A stretch of 64,000 nt of DNA from Linnemannia schmuckeri. Taxonomy: Eukaryota; Mortierellomycota; Mortierellomycetes; Mortierellales; Mortierellaceae. The translations under genes and the position numbers were made by a program. The notes beneath the pieces were generated by a model, which saw only the letters and a list, made by a program, of their open reading frames with translations, made no database searches and was not told the DNA's origin. Below are positions 23,186-32,443 of the stretch, in pieces. Location of the stretch: contig JANATG010000010.1 of NCBI GenBank assembly GCA_029449235.1, positions 806,001 to 870,000 of the forward strand. The letters run 5' to 3'. The first letter of the stretch is position 1; the number at the start of each line of letters is the position of its first letter.

Positions 23186-26100
23186 ATGCCAGACTCATCC
23201 CCACCGGCTCCTTCACCACTAATCCAACAAGCTTTCCAAGGCATCCTTGCCCGCAACGTCACCAACAACTATATGTCCCTTCCCGTCCGTTACCACCAAC
23301 CTACAGGAACACGATACATCCCCATGAGTGTCCTCCGTAGCATGTACCCGGACATCATCCGCCTCCAAGTCGATGGTCAGACCATCGAGCCGCGACGTGG
23401 TCTCCCAACAGTTCAGTCCATGTTTCAAAGTGTCTTGTCGCAGTGGATCGACGAGACCAGTATGGGATCGGATGCAAAAGAGGGAGAAGGAAGTAATACA
23501 TCATATGCCGAGCTTGTAGATGAGAGCGCTTCGAGCTCTTTTGTTGTTGTCGCTCAAGATAATATGAACACGGTGGTGGGGACTGGTGGTGACCAGGAGA
23601 GCCAGGTGATGGCGACGAACACCTTTGATAACGGTGGTATTAACTCGTCCTTACTTTCGGAGCCTACATCCCAAGCCTTGTCTGACGATGACGCCAAGTA
23701 TGTAAAAAGTTATTTTTTTTCGTGTTATTGTTATATGATGGGCTTTACCATTGAAAGTGCTATGAAGAAGAAAGAAAGGCGTTGCTAATTATGCATATGT
23801 TTTAATCTAAGCAGCGAGAGCACCATAGAGTGGATCGAGTACCGACCAGACAGCGTCATCCAAGTCGTCTACTATACCTCCGACCCCGTCGAGACGACCC
23901 CTGGATCTGCCAGCGGCTCTCAGGCTGGCACTGGGATGACTGGAGGCGACTATCCATCATCGTTCTGGGCCCGAATCCGACAAGAGATCCAAACTGCCGT
24001 CCGCCAGATCTACCAAGAATTGACTGAAGAAAAGGCCCAAGAGTACAGAGATAACAGCAACTATTGCTACCCAGCTGCCGCCGCCAGAGTTGCGTCTCTG
24101 TCCCCTACTTCCTCCTGGATTGCGCCTCAGCAAAATACCAACCAGGCTCGCCCACCTTCCGAGCACTCTGTCATCTCTCTTTCATCATCGCCATCACCAG
24201 CAACTGGCTCTCAAGGCAGCGGCAGTGGCAGCCAGTCAGACGACATGGATGAGAATGCTGCCGCCGTGACCGAGCCGACCAACACAAGGTCAATGTGCAG
24301 AAAGGATAAGAAGCGCGACAGAGATGAAAAGGACGTGGACGCCTTATCGCTTACTTCGTCTGGCTCAGAGAAGAGACTAAGGTCAAGCACTACCTCACCA
24401 ATATCACGGTCATCGCCTACGGGTGATGAAGGTGATGGAAACGAAGGCTTGGTCTCGCAAAAGTCGTCTGCCTTCAAGGATTCTTCTCGCTCTCTTTCTG
24501 GAGGAGCAGAATTTGGCTTTGGACCTGACTCTGAGCCCATCCCCGGAACCAGTTCTGGGTCAATCCCGGGCTCATCAACCTCGGGCGCGGTATCGTCTGG
24601 ATCGAGCCCAGGTTCGGGGTCGTCTAAGCAGGCCGAGTTCCACAGATCTGGATCTGGGTCGCCGCCAGTTTCAAGCTCGAGGGCAACTTTTGACACAGGA
24701 TCGGGATCGTTTGGATTACTTGCGTCCCTTGGAATCCCAGGGTCGCCACCCGGTTTAGGTTCAAGTTCAACACCCGGCTCGCCGTCAGAGTCGTATGCCA
24801 CTGCAGGGCCCTCGGCTATTACCCCAGAATCAAGAACTCCATCAGCATCGTTGGAAGTGCTTGTCCCACCGCTACTCAGAGGAAAGCGCCCACCCGCCAT
24901 GGATCCAGAGAGCGATGAGCTCAACCAAGAAGATACGGTGATGATCACAGCAGATAGAGGAGTAGATCAGTCCGATATTGAGATTATCAGCATTGACAGC
25001 AATGAGGACAACGATATTGATGACGACGACACCCAGCCCCTTCGATTCATCGCCAACCAGCTTCGAGATTTTGTTGCTAGAAGAAAGGGTCTACTGGTGG
25101 GGGAGTTGCAAGCGGTGACCATCTGCCTAAAGACGAGCAAGGAGGCGCGTCAGTTCTACAGGTTCCTCAAGTCACAGGATTACTTTGGGACGTGGCTGAA
25201 CATCAAGTTGGCTTGGACTTGGGACCGCGAGCAGCTGGGGGAGCTTGTCGAGGCACTCATTGTCTCGCCGATTCAAATTCTCTTCTTGGATGGATGTGTT
25301 GGACGCGCCACTTCTGCTGCTGCCGCAGCCTCAGCCGCCGTACCCGATACTAGCGTCAGCTCACTCACGGTTGCTTCTACCTCACAGGAGGGAGGCAACC
25401 AGTCAGTGGACAGCAATACCAGAACTCGCCGTTATGATCCGCTGGTCCGACTCTTCAGGCACAACCGCTTCAAGGAGCTGCACTTTTATGGCCTCCCAAA
25501 TCTCCTCCATCACTCCATCGCCCCAATCCCCTGGGATCTCTCCCACTTGAGGGTCTTCCGTCTCCAAGCTCGAATCAGCGAATGGGAGGGAGCTCAGGCG
25601 AACCGGTTCCTCCAGTTAGTCAAGCGTGCCACCAATCTCGAACACCTCTACATCGACTGTCCGACCGATCGATACAAGGAGTATGTCGACGAGATCACGC
25701 GCGCAATGAATCAGTCCGAACGGAACAAGAACTCGCCTCCACTCGACATTCATTTCCAACACCACCAACATCGACATACCCTCCTTCGCGTCAGATACGA
25801 CCAGTTGGATTGCGAGTTCAAGGAGTTTGAGGTCGACTTAATGGGAATCTCGCACCGGTTCCACATCCAATGGAAAGCGATCTTGGATCAGCTTGTCGAT
25901 GGGACACTTGTTTCCTTGTCGCTGAACAACATGCTCGACGAGACCTGGATGGACATGGTTATGGAGTGGATTCACAGCCAAGCGAATGACCGCGGAGTAG
26001 GACTCGAGAATCTGCAATTGGACTGTATGCACTTTGGTCCTACGCAGTTTCAAGGCCTCGTCGACTTGCTTGAGCTGACCCAGCCGCGGCTTCAAACTCT

Positions 26101-26482
26101 CGATCTCCGAAATGTCTACATCTCCTTCTTCAGCAACGTACCTTCATCCTCCGAAACCTCCGCGGCAATGCTGGACCGCGATGTGGGCTCTGACATTACT
26201 CATAACGATGCAGTCGCCTCAGTGCCGATGATCGATTGGCCAACCCTTGTCAGCGCCCTGAACATTTCCGTCTTAGTGATCCTTCGCATCAGGACATCCA
26301 ACCTGCAGGATCGGGATATCGATGGAGTGATCGACTGTCTGAAGGGCATGGTTCGCAACAGCAAGAAGCTGGCTCTGGAAAAGGTGTTGCTTCAGGGTGC
26401 CCAGCTGTCTATCAAAGGCGAGCGAACTTTGGTCGGGGAGATCCAGGCGATTTTGCCAGGCGTTGATGTGAAGTTTAGATAG
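23186..26482 (+). CDS. Large Ser/Gly-rich protein with C-terminal LRR-like region
   Basis: Exons 23186-23697 and 23815-26482; 1,059 residues. No named family recognised. Residues 1-75 form a compact-looking domain (LPVRYHQPTGTRYIPM, SMYPDIIRLQVDGQTIEPRR). After an acidic linker comes a second short conserved-looking block (STIEWIEYRPDSVIQVVYYT). Residues about 290-570 are disordered, with many Ser/Gly/Pro repeats (GSGSGSPP, PGSGSS) and acidic runs. From about 600 to the end there are Leu-rich segments (FKELHFYGLPNLLH, LRVFRLQARI, NLEHLYIDC, LQTLDLRNVYIS) like the LRR half of the F-box proteins here, but I see no F-box. An ATG further upstream in frame exists, but the sequence between is CA/CT-rich leader, so 23186 is preferred. 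Confidence 0.75.
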
Positions 26483-26824
26483 ATGGGTTGAGAGGGAGAG
26501 TGTTGTGATAGTACAATTTTGGATACATATATGTGCAAAAAATATAGCATATCTGGTGGGTATAGCACACAAGGGTGAGTATACGACTTTAGGCACATAT
26601 TCATACACAACAGTAAAAAAGAAAAAAAATATTAAAAAATATACTGTGGTGTTTTCTAAGTGGGTAGTTTTTTTTTTTCTAGTTTTTCAATTGAGTAGAT
26701 GAGTAGGGAGAGAAAACAGGGTCCTAAATTGTCGTCCGCGCCTAAAAGCAGATGGTGGCAATGTTGGCGCCGTCGGTCAGCGTCAAAGTAAAAAGAGAGG
26801 GGGACTGGTCTTCGTGGGAGGGTT

Positions 26825-27175
26825 TCTAGGCAAGTTCCTCAGCCGTCATCGCTGCAGCAAGAACCTCGGGGATGGCTACTCCTGCCGCCGATCCTGTATG
26901 CATGATCCGTCCATCCGCGGTGGTGATACCAAGAGTAAGCTCAACAAGACGCAATCCAATGCCCTTTTGGTTGAATTCTACCCAGCAGCTCTTCTCTCAC
27001 TTGGGTGCCAGGAAGCCAGATGGTCTTGACATCGCGGTCCGCAAGTAGACACCGCTCCAGACCATCACATTGTTCTTGCCTTTAGTCAACGACGGCCAGA
27101 CCTTGAAGAGGCGTTCGTAGTAGAATAGCGTCAAAATTCTCATTACCTTTCGCACCCACGTCAGACTTCATGGTC
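26825..27175 (-). pseudogene. Possible decayed coding fragment, family unknown
   Basis: Reading the minus strand, one frame runs from an ATG near 27138 (MRILTLFYYERLFKVW) to a TGA near 27012, then continues as KSCWVEFNQKGIGLRL and on to ADGRIMHTGSAAGVAIPEVL and MTAEELA, with a stop at about 26828. A second frame in the middle reads ADRDVKTIWLPGTQVREELL. The protein-like composition and the broken frame suggest a degraded gene. I do not recognise the family, and a spliced small gene is not excluded. Confidence 0.3.
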
Positions 27176-28160
27176 GGGCAATAATCTTTGTCGATTACTC
27201 AATTCGACTATTGTACCTCAGTTCAGTATAAGCCAGTAAGATGGTGGACAGCGTGTGGCAAGAGTAGGAGGCTAAGGACAGGAATGACTGCAGATTGAGG
27301 CAGTTTGAGACGCGTCTTCATTGATATGACTACAAATCCGTCATGGACCGTGCTCTCCCCAAGACCTTCTTGGATGTTTTCGTTCGTCTGCATTTGGTTA
27401 TAGTGTTTCTTGCAAGCGGAAGCTCTAGGAGACCTGCAATGATCACGAGCGTTTGAATGATTTCGATTATTTGATATAAAGGACCATCGTACACTCCGTC
27501 GGATCAGATGAAAGGAGTCAAGTTGAACGAATAAAAGGAGGGAACAGGCATTCGAAGGGGTTGAGTCAAAGTCAGAGGCGCAGACAAGTGAACTTAAGTA
27601 AAGGAACACAAAGTGAGAAGATAAAAAGTTGCTAGAACCCACGCTGCTGGCTATGCCCTGTCTTGGTCGAGGGGACGCAATGACTACTAGGCTCTCTTGG
27701 GGTGGTGGGTAATGACCAGAGATCGAAAAAATGTATAGTAGTTGTGCAGGTGTAGTTCGGCGGGTGATTTTCTGATGCTAGAATGATGTAAAGAATTTTT
27801 GGCTTTTAGCTTTTTATTTATTGTGTCCAGTCTGGATCATCGACATTAAACTCTTTGCCACCAAACAAAAAAAGGATTATACTTTTTCAGTCCTCTGCCA
27901 AATATCCAATCCCGTGCAGTACTATACTGTCCACCTCTTCAACATCTTGTTAATACACTTTTGCACTCTTACTCTCGGTCTTTGGTAATCCTTGTTAGGG
28001 AGTACATCCTCCCTCGTTGTGTACATATATATGATGTTTGCACAAAGAGTATTTTTTTTTTTTGTCTGCAATATCGCCCGCAGGAGGCTTTGAAATTTTA
28101 TTGGTTTTTATGATGGACTTTGACTATTGAAAGATATGAGAAGGGGACGTGGTTGGGACA

Positions 28161-28266
28161 TTGAAGCCATCCCAGGCTGAAGAAAGACAGACGGAACATT
28201 GAAGCCGTCCCACGCTGAAGGTAGAGAGATTCTTTGACAGGATATTAAAGCCATCCCAGGCTGAAG
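28161..28266. repeat. Three copies of a 22-bp motif
   Basis: Copies at 28161-28182, 28199-28220 and 28245-28266 share TTGAAGCCATCCCAGGCTGA with one to three changes, spaced 38 and 46 bases apart. Each holds a small inverted repeat (AGCC ... GGCT) around a C-rich loop, partly broken in copy 2. Confidence 0.8.
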
Positions 28267-28284
28267 TAAGAGAGATCTTGCGAT

Positions 28285-28371
28285 TTTACTGGGATTTGAT
28301 CGATCCTATGACCTCTTGTAAGCCACAACATGAGGAGTGCAGTTTAACCACCTACGCCAGGTGGGCACAAG
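28285..28371 (-). other. tRNA-like segment (SINE head or tRNA pseudogene)
   Basis: On the minus strand TGGCGTAGGTGGTTAA resembles a polymerase III A box and D arm. About 50 bases on, GGATCGATCAAATCC can fold as a T arm (GGAT/ATCC stem, seven-base loop) and resembles a B box. The acceptor ends do not pair and the anticodon arm is irregular, so it is not a functional tRNA. It lies between a T18 run and the 22-bp repeats, as expected for a tRNA-derived short interspersed element or tRNA relic. Confidence 0.3.
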
Positions 28372-28677
28372 GAATATTTTTTTTTTTTTTTTTTACAAAT
28401 CTATAGAACAATGGGCTTAATCTCAGCAGATCGTAGCAACAAGGCTATTCTACTGCTTATAGTACCCCGTTCAATTAAGGTCGTCTGCAATGGATTTATC
28501 TCTTCCAATATTTGAAATTAACATTAGCGCACAAGGAGTATCATACCTTGGAGACAGAATATTGTTGCAAAATAAGGTGGTGGCTAGGCAGCGGTGGCGA
28601 TGCCTTAGATTAGCAGTCATATTCTTTGTAGACATAGTGTTAGTAGTGTGCCAAGCCCTCTTATCTGCTCTTTGTCT

Positions 28678-28837
28678 TTTTACACATCACTTCTTGGACG
28701 GGAGCAATACTGACAAGAGTTTCGTTGGCGCGCTACAGGTACAAACCCCCTCTTTGATATTATGAATAGAGGGTCCTTTTACACATCACTTCTTGGACAA
28801 GAGCAATACTGACAAGAGTTTCGTTGGCGCGTTACAG
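28678..28837. repeat. 61-bp direct repeat
   Basis: Copy 1 is 28678-28738 and copy 2 is 28777-28837; they differ at only a few positions (GGGAGC/AAGAGC, CGCTACAG/CGTTACAG). The 38 bases between them are unrelated. The near identity implies a recent duplication or repeated insertion. Confidence 0.85.
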
Positions 28838-29030
28838 TATATTGTTCCGTGTGGCTCCATTAGGACATTACTATCACTACCCCGTACCAATTGAGGGCTT
28901 AACAGCGGTCCTATAACTCTGGCCTTCGACCCTCTCCCTGAGTAACAATATCAATGAAAAACAGTTTAAGGGGAGTTCAATAACACACGATGGGTGTTAA
29001 GGGGAGTATAAATATTCTTACGCCAGCAAG

Positions 29031-29074
29031 CCGTTTTGACCATGGTTGGATGCGCCGTTTTTACCATGGTTGGA
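29031..29074. repeat. Short tandem duplication
   Basis: Two 20-bp copies (29031-29050 and 29055-29074) of CCGTTTTGACCATGGTTGGA differing at one base. TTAAGGGGAGT also occurs twice just upstream (near 28965 and 28997). Confidence 0.75.
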
Positions 29075-29206
29075 CAAATAAATTAAGATTTGATGTATCA
29101 TTTCTTTCGTAGAAGATTGGGAATTGGAAAAACAGGCGTACAAGGCCTTCAGGCACAACCGGACTGAAAATTTAGAGTTACAAGCTCAAGGACTGCAAAA
29201 GACATC

Positions 29207-29275
29207 CAAAAAAAAAAAAGAAAGAAAAAAAAAAAAGGAAAAAAAAAGGAAAGAAAAAAAAAAAGAAAAAAAAAG
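29207..29275. repeat. A/G low-complexity tract
   Basis: About 70 bases of A-runs broken by single or paired G, followed 170 bases later by a run of 29 A (29447-29475). Not coding. Confidence 0.85.
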
Positions 29276-29444
29276 GGTATAGGAGACACCGAAGATCTCA
29301 ATAAAAATTGTCCTTAACGATAAATGTGCGATCCGAGGCCCAGACCTGTCACCCCCTTTATTTTCTCCACAGACACAACCAACGATCCGCAGATCAAATT
29401 CATATACATAAGGCCTGGGCACATATCTTCATACGCAGATGCCC

Positions 29445-29481
<37 letters not shown>

Positions 29482-29724
29482 ACCAGATACATGTAGTCAC
29501 ATGTACGCATTCAAGCATAAAGTACCAATAGAAATCGATCCTCCAAAGCCCAAAGGCACGAATTGAAACTAGATTGCCCTTTTTTCTTTTTTTTTTTCTT
29601 TCATTTTAAGCCTACCGTGAGTAGGCTCAATCCCAAGTACTTGAATGACTGTACAAGTGAGAACTCCAGAGTCGAGACTTGCGGTCAGGACATATTTCTT
29701 TCTCTCCGAGCTCTCTTCTGTCCC

Positions 29725-29992
29725 ATTCTCTCTCTTTTCATTTCTTCCGCTTTACAACCTTCTCTCTCTCTTCATATCTTCCTCTTTACAACCTTCTCTC
29801 TCTTTTCATATCTTCCTCTTTACAACCTTCTCTCTCTTTTCATTTCTTCCTCTTTACAACCTTCTCTCTCTTTTCATTTCTTCCGCTTTACAACCTTCTC
29901 TCTCTTTTCATTTCTTCCTCTTCACGACCTTCTCTCTTTTCATCTCTTCCTCTTCACGACCTTCTCTTTCTTCATCTCTTCCTCTTCACGAC
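29725..29992. repeat. CT-rich minisatellite, about eight copies of a 32-34-bp unit
   Basis: The unit begins CTTCTCTCTCTTTTCATTTC and ends TTCCTCTTTACAAC. Copies 1-6 are 34 bp; the last two are 32 bp with CTTCACGAC ends. A (CTTTCTCT)-type microsatellite follows at 29993-30044. Because 34 is not a multiple of three, all three forward frames stay open and give similar Leu/Ser/Phe-rich translations; these are not genes. The array sits in the promoter or leader of the permease gene. Confidence 0.9.
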
Positions 29993-30128
29993 CTTTTCTC
30001 TCTTTCTCTCTTTCTCTCTTTCTCTCTTTCTCTCTTTCTCTCTTCAACATTCTCCTTCATCCTTCATACCAACAAGTCTCATCACTTTCACTTACTCACC
30101 TCGACCTCAACAGCAGCAACAATAAAAA

Positions 30129-31811
30129 ATGTCGAAGTACGACTACGACGGGTATGATGATACCGACACATACGAGCTCAACCAGATGCAGGACCACGGC
30201 AATGGCAGCCACGACGCCCTGATGGATGTATCTCAAGGCGGTCTCAAGCGAGACCTCCGGCTTCGCCACATGGTCATGATCGCCATTGCTGGTACTATCG
30301 GTACCGGTCTCTTCCTTACTTCTGGTTCGACCATTGCTACTGCTGGTCCCGGCGGTGCCCTTCTTGCCTATGTCATCATCGGTATTTGGCTCATCTTTGT
30401 ATGCCAAGCCATCGGCGAGATCGCCACCCTCCTCCCTCTCCCTGGTGCCTTCAACGCCTGGGGTGGTCGTGTCTTTGACGAGGCCTTCTCCTTCCAGATG
30501 ACTTGGATGTATTGTATCAACTGGGCATTGACGATTCCCGCACAGCTGTCCGCTTCCTCGCTGATTGTGTCGTTCTGGTTGCCCGCCGACACGAAGTTCC
30601 CTCCATGGGTTGTGCCTCTGATCATTATCGTCTTGATGGTCTTTATCAACATTGCCGGTGTCAAGACCTATGGTGAGCTCGAGTACTGGTTTTCGATTCT
30701 TAAAATTGTTACCATCATCATCTTCATCGCCTGCGGTATCCTTGTCGATGCTGGTGCTATTGGTGGCCACACCTACGGATTCGAGAACTGGGGGATCCCT
30801 GGTGCTCCCTTCAAGGGTGGGTTCTTGAGCTTCATCACCACCCTGGTCTCGGTCGCTTATTCCTATGGTGGAGCCGAGATATCCGGTGTCACCGCTGCCG
30901 AGTGCCGCAACCCCCACAAGCATGTCCCCAGGGCCGTCAACACCGTGGTGATCCGCATCGCTTTCTTCTATATCGCTTCGATCTTCTTGCTCGGACTGAT
31001 TGTTCCCAACAGCGATCCGCTGTTAATCAACACCGACCGTTCCGCTTCCCGGGCTCCCTTCACTATCGTCTTTGGCAAGGCCGGCATCAGTGCTGCTGCC
31101 AGCTACATGAACGCCGTCGTCTTCACCTCGGTCTTCTCGGCCATCAACTCTAATTTCTATGCTACCACCCGCATGTTGCTGTCGCTCTCCCGCCATGGCT
31201 GGATCCACAAGTCGGTCGGATACATCAACTCGCGTGGTGTGCCTGTGGTTGCCGTCGCCCTTGTCACTGCCTGCTCCTGCCTGTCGTTGATCACCATCTT
31301 TGTTGGTTCCGGTGTCGTCTTCCAGTGGTTCGTCTCGATGATTGGTTCGATTAGTTTCCAGGGCTGGCTCTATATCCTGCTCCTCCACTTCCGCTTCCGC
31401 TACTGCTGGAAGGCCCAGGGTCGTGCCGTCAGAGACCTGCCCTATGTCGCCTGGGGATATCCCTATGGCAACATCCTTGGTGTTATTATTGGCTGCTGCT
31501 GCATCGCTAGCAACTGGTACCTGTCGGTTATTAACCCTCCTCAGCACCCTGGTGCCGGTGTCCCGGAGGAGATGATGAGTGCGTACCGCAGCAGACGCGA
31601 CGCGTATATTCAGGGTATCCTGGGTGCCTGGTTCCCTTGGTTCCTGTCTGGGACTCTATTCTTCTCCTACAAGTACATCTGCGGTACCAAGCTCATCAAG
31701 GCCGTTGATGCCGATCTCGACACTGGTCGCTTCATTCCGTCCGAGTCTGACAAGGAGGACTTGAAGCCCCACGGCCCTCGCTGGAAGCGCATCGTCAAGC
31801 TGTTTGTCTAA
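30129..31811 (+). CDS. Amino-acid permease (YAT/APC family)
   Basis: Intronless, 560 residues. A short acidic, Tyr-rich N-terminus (1-40) precedes about 12 membrane helices. The first has the APC signature GTIGTGLFLTSG (substrate-backbone binding) and is followed by AGPGGALLAYVIIG. The helix-6 region has AYSYGGAEISGVTAAECRNP with the conserved YGGxExxG...E core, then the PHKHVPRAVNTVVIRI loop typical of the fungal yeast amino-acid transporter (YAT) family. It imports amino acids with protons across the plasma membrane; which ones cannot be told. The leader is a CT minisatellite. Codon use is more C-ending than in neighbours, consistent with high expression. Confidence 0.93.
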   Translation: MSKYDYDGYDDTDTYELNQMQDHGNGSHDALMDVSQGGLKRDLRLRHMVMIAIAGTIGTGLFLTSGSTIATAGPGGALLAYVIIGIWLIFVCQAIGEIATLLPLPGAFNAWGGRVFDEAFSFQMTWMYCINWALTIPAQLSASSLIVSFWLPADTKFPPWVVPLIIIVLMVFINIAGVKTYGELEYWFSILKIVTIIIFIACGILVDAGAIGGHTYGFENWGIPGAPFKGGFLSFITTLVSVAYSYGGAEISGVTAAECRNPHKHVPRAVNTVVIRIAFFYIASIFLLGLIVPNSDPLLINTDRSASRAPFTIVFGKAGISAAASYMNAVVFTSVFSAINSNFYATTRMLLSLSRHGWIHKSVGYINSRGVPVVAVALVTACSCLSLITIFVGSGVVFQWFVSMIGSISFQGWLYILLLHFRFRYCWKAQGRAVRDLPYVAWGYPYGNILGVIIGCCCIASNWYLSVINPPQHPGAGVPEEMMSAYRSRRDAYIQGILGAWFPWFLSGTLFFSYKYICGTKLIKAVDADLDTGRFIPSESDKEDLKPHGPRWKRIVKLFV

Positions 31812-32443
31812 AAAGACCACTCTAATAATCAACTATCCTCATCGGAGTCTGGCTGTTTTTGGATCTGTATCGTTCAAGAATGAGACCAAGTTGTTACGCA
31901 CAGATTTTCAGGGGTGTATTCCGACTGCAACAATTTTATCTATTTATTATCTCGTTGAACAGACGACTTTGACGGCAAGATGAGGGCGGCGATTGTCAGT
32001 TGTCTTGAGTTAGCAGCTCGTTTGCATCAGGAAACTGAGCGCCGTTGCCAGCCCCCTGTTACCCTCGGGTACAATAATCGAGAAGACGGCTTCCGCCCCC
32101 ACCAAAATCCCCTAGACCTTCAAAAAAAAACTAGATATAATCCTGAATCGTACCATGACTGATACCCTTCCAGAATAAAAAAAAATAATACTTACCCAAA
32201 TACTTACCTATGAGCTTCAAACTACCAGTAGTCCTTGTGATTTGCGCCCGTTGACTTACATATGACATCAATTTTGCATCCACTACCTGATACAAAAGTG
32301 ATAGTGGTCACCAAGTCGCTGTTGCACGAGCATAACTAACAAGCTCCTATCGGAATAAATTCAAAACACGACTCCAAAACAGGCACGGTTGAAATGAGAT
32401 GCAATATGGTTTATATAACAGTTGCTTGTTCTACACACGCACC
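31812..32443. other. Convergent intergenic region, permease / ELP3
   Basis: About 630 bases of 3' UTR-like sequence with A-runs near 32120 and 32178. No gene supported. Confidence 0.55.

Larger units (their letters stand above)
26483..30128. other. Repeat-rich gene desert
   Basis: About 3.6 kb without a convincing intact gene. It holds a frame-broken coding-like relic (minus strand, 26825-27175), a three-copy 22-bp motif (28161-28266), a tRNA-like segment (28285-28371), a 61-bp direct repeat (28678-28837), a 20-bp tandem (29031-29074), A- and T-runs (28377-28394, 29207-29275, 29447-29475), and the CT-rich minisatellite before the permease gene. The mixture resembles old mobile-element debris. 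Confidence 0.6.

Noticed and set aside
24211..24948. 245-codon frame antisense to the Ser/Gly-rich linker
   Set aside because: The Pro/Asp/Glu-rich translation is what the complement of Ser/Gly codons gives; there is no independent start or domain.
27223..27642. 139-codon minus-strand frame in the gene desert
   Set aside because: It has a GTG start only, an unremarkable sequence and no similarity I recognise. The downstream part (from an ATG near 27391) is too short to call.
28285..28371. Functional tRNA gene
   Set aside because: A-box and T-arm features exist, but acceptor stem and anticodon loop do not form; kept only as a tRNA-like relic.
28490..28765. 91-codon plus-strand frame with hydrophobic stretch
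   Set aside because: It runs into a direct repeat and repeat-rich debris; nothing supports it as a gene.
29563..30222. Three overlapping Leu/Ser/Phe-rich frames before the permease
   Set aside because: They are the three phases of the CT minisatellite; a 34-bp unit without stops keeps every frame open.
30096..30923. 275-codon frame antisense to the amino-acid permease
   Set aside because: It overlaps conserved permease helices; the antisense translation has no domain signature.
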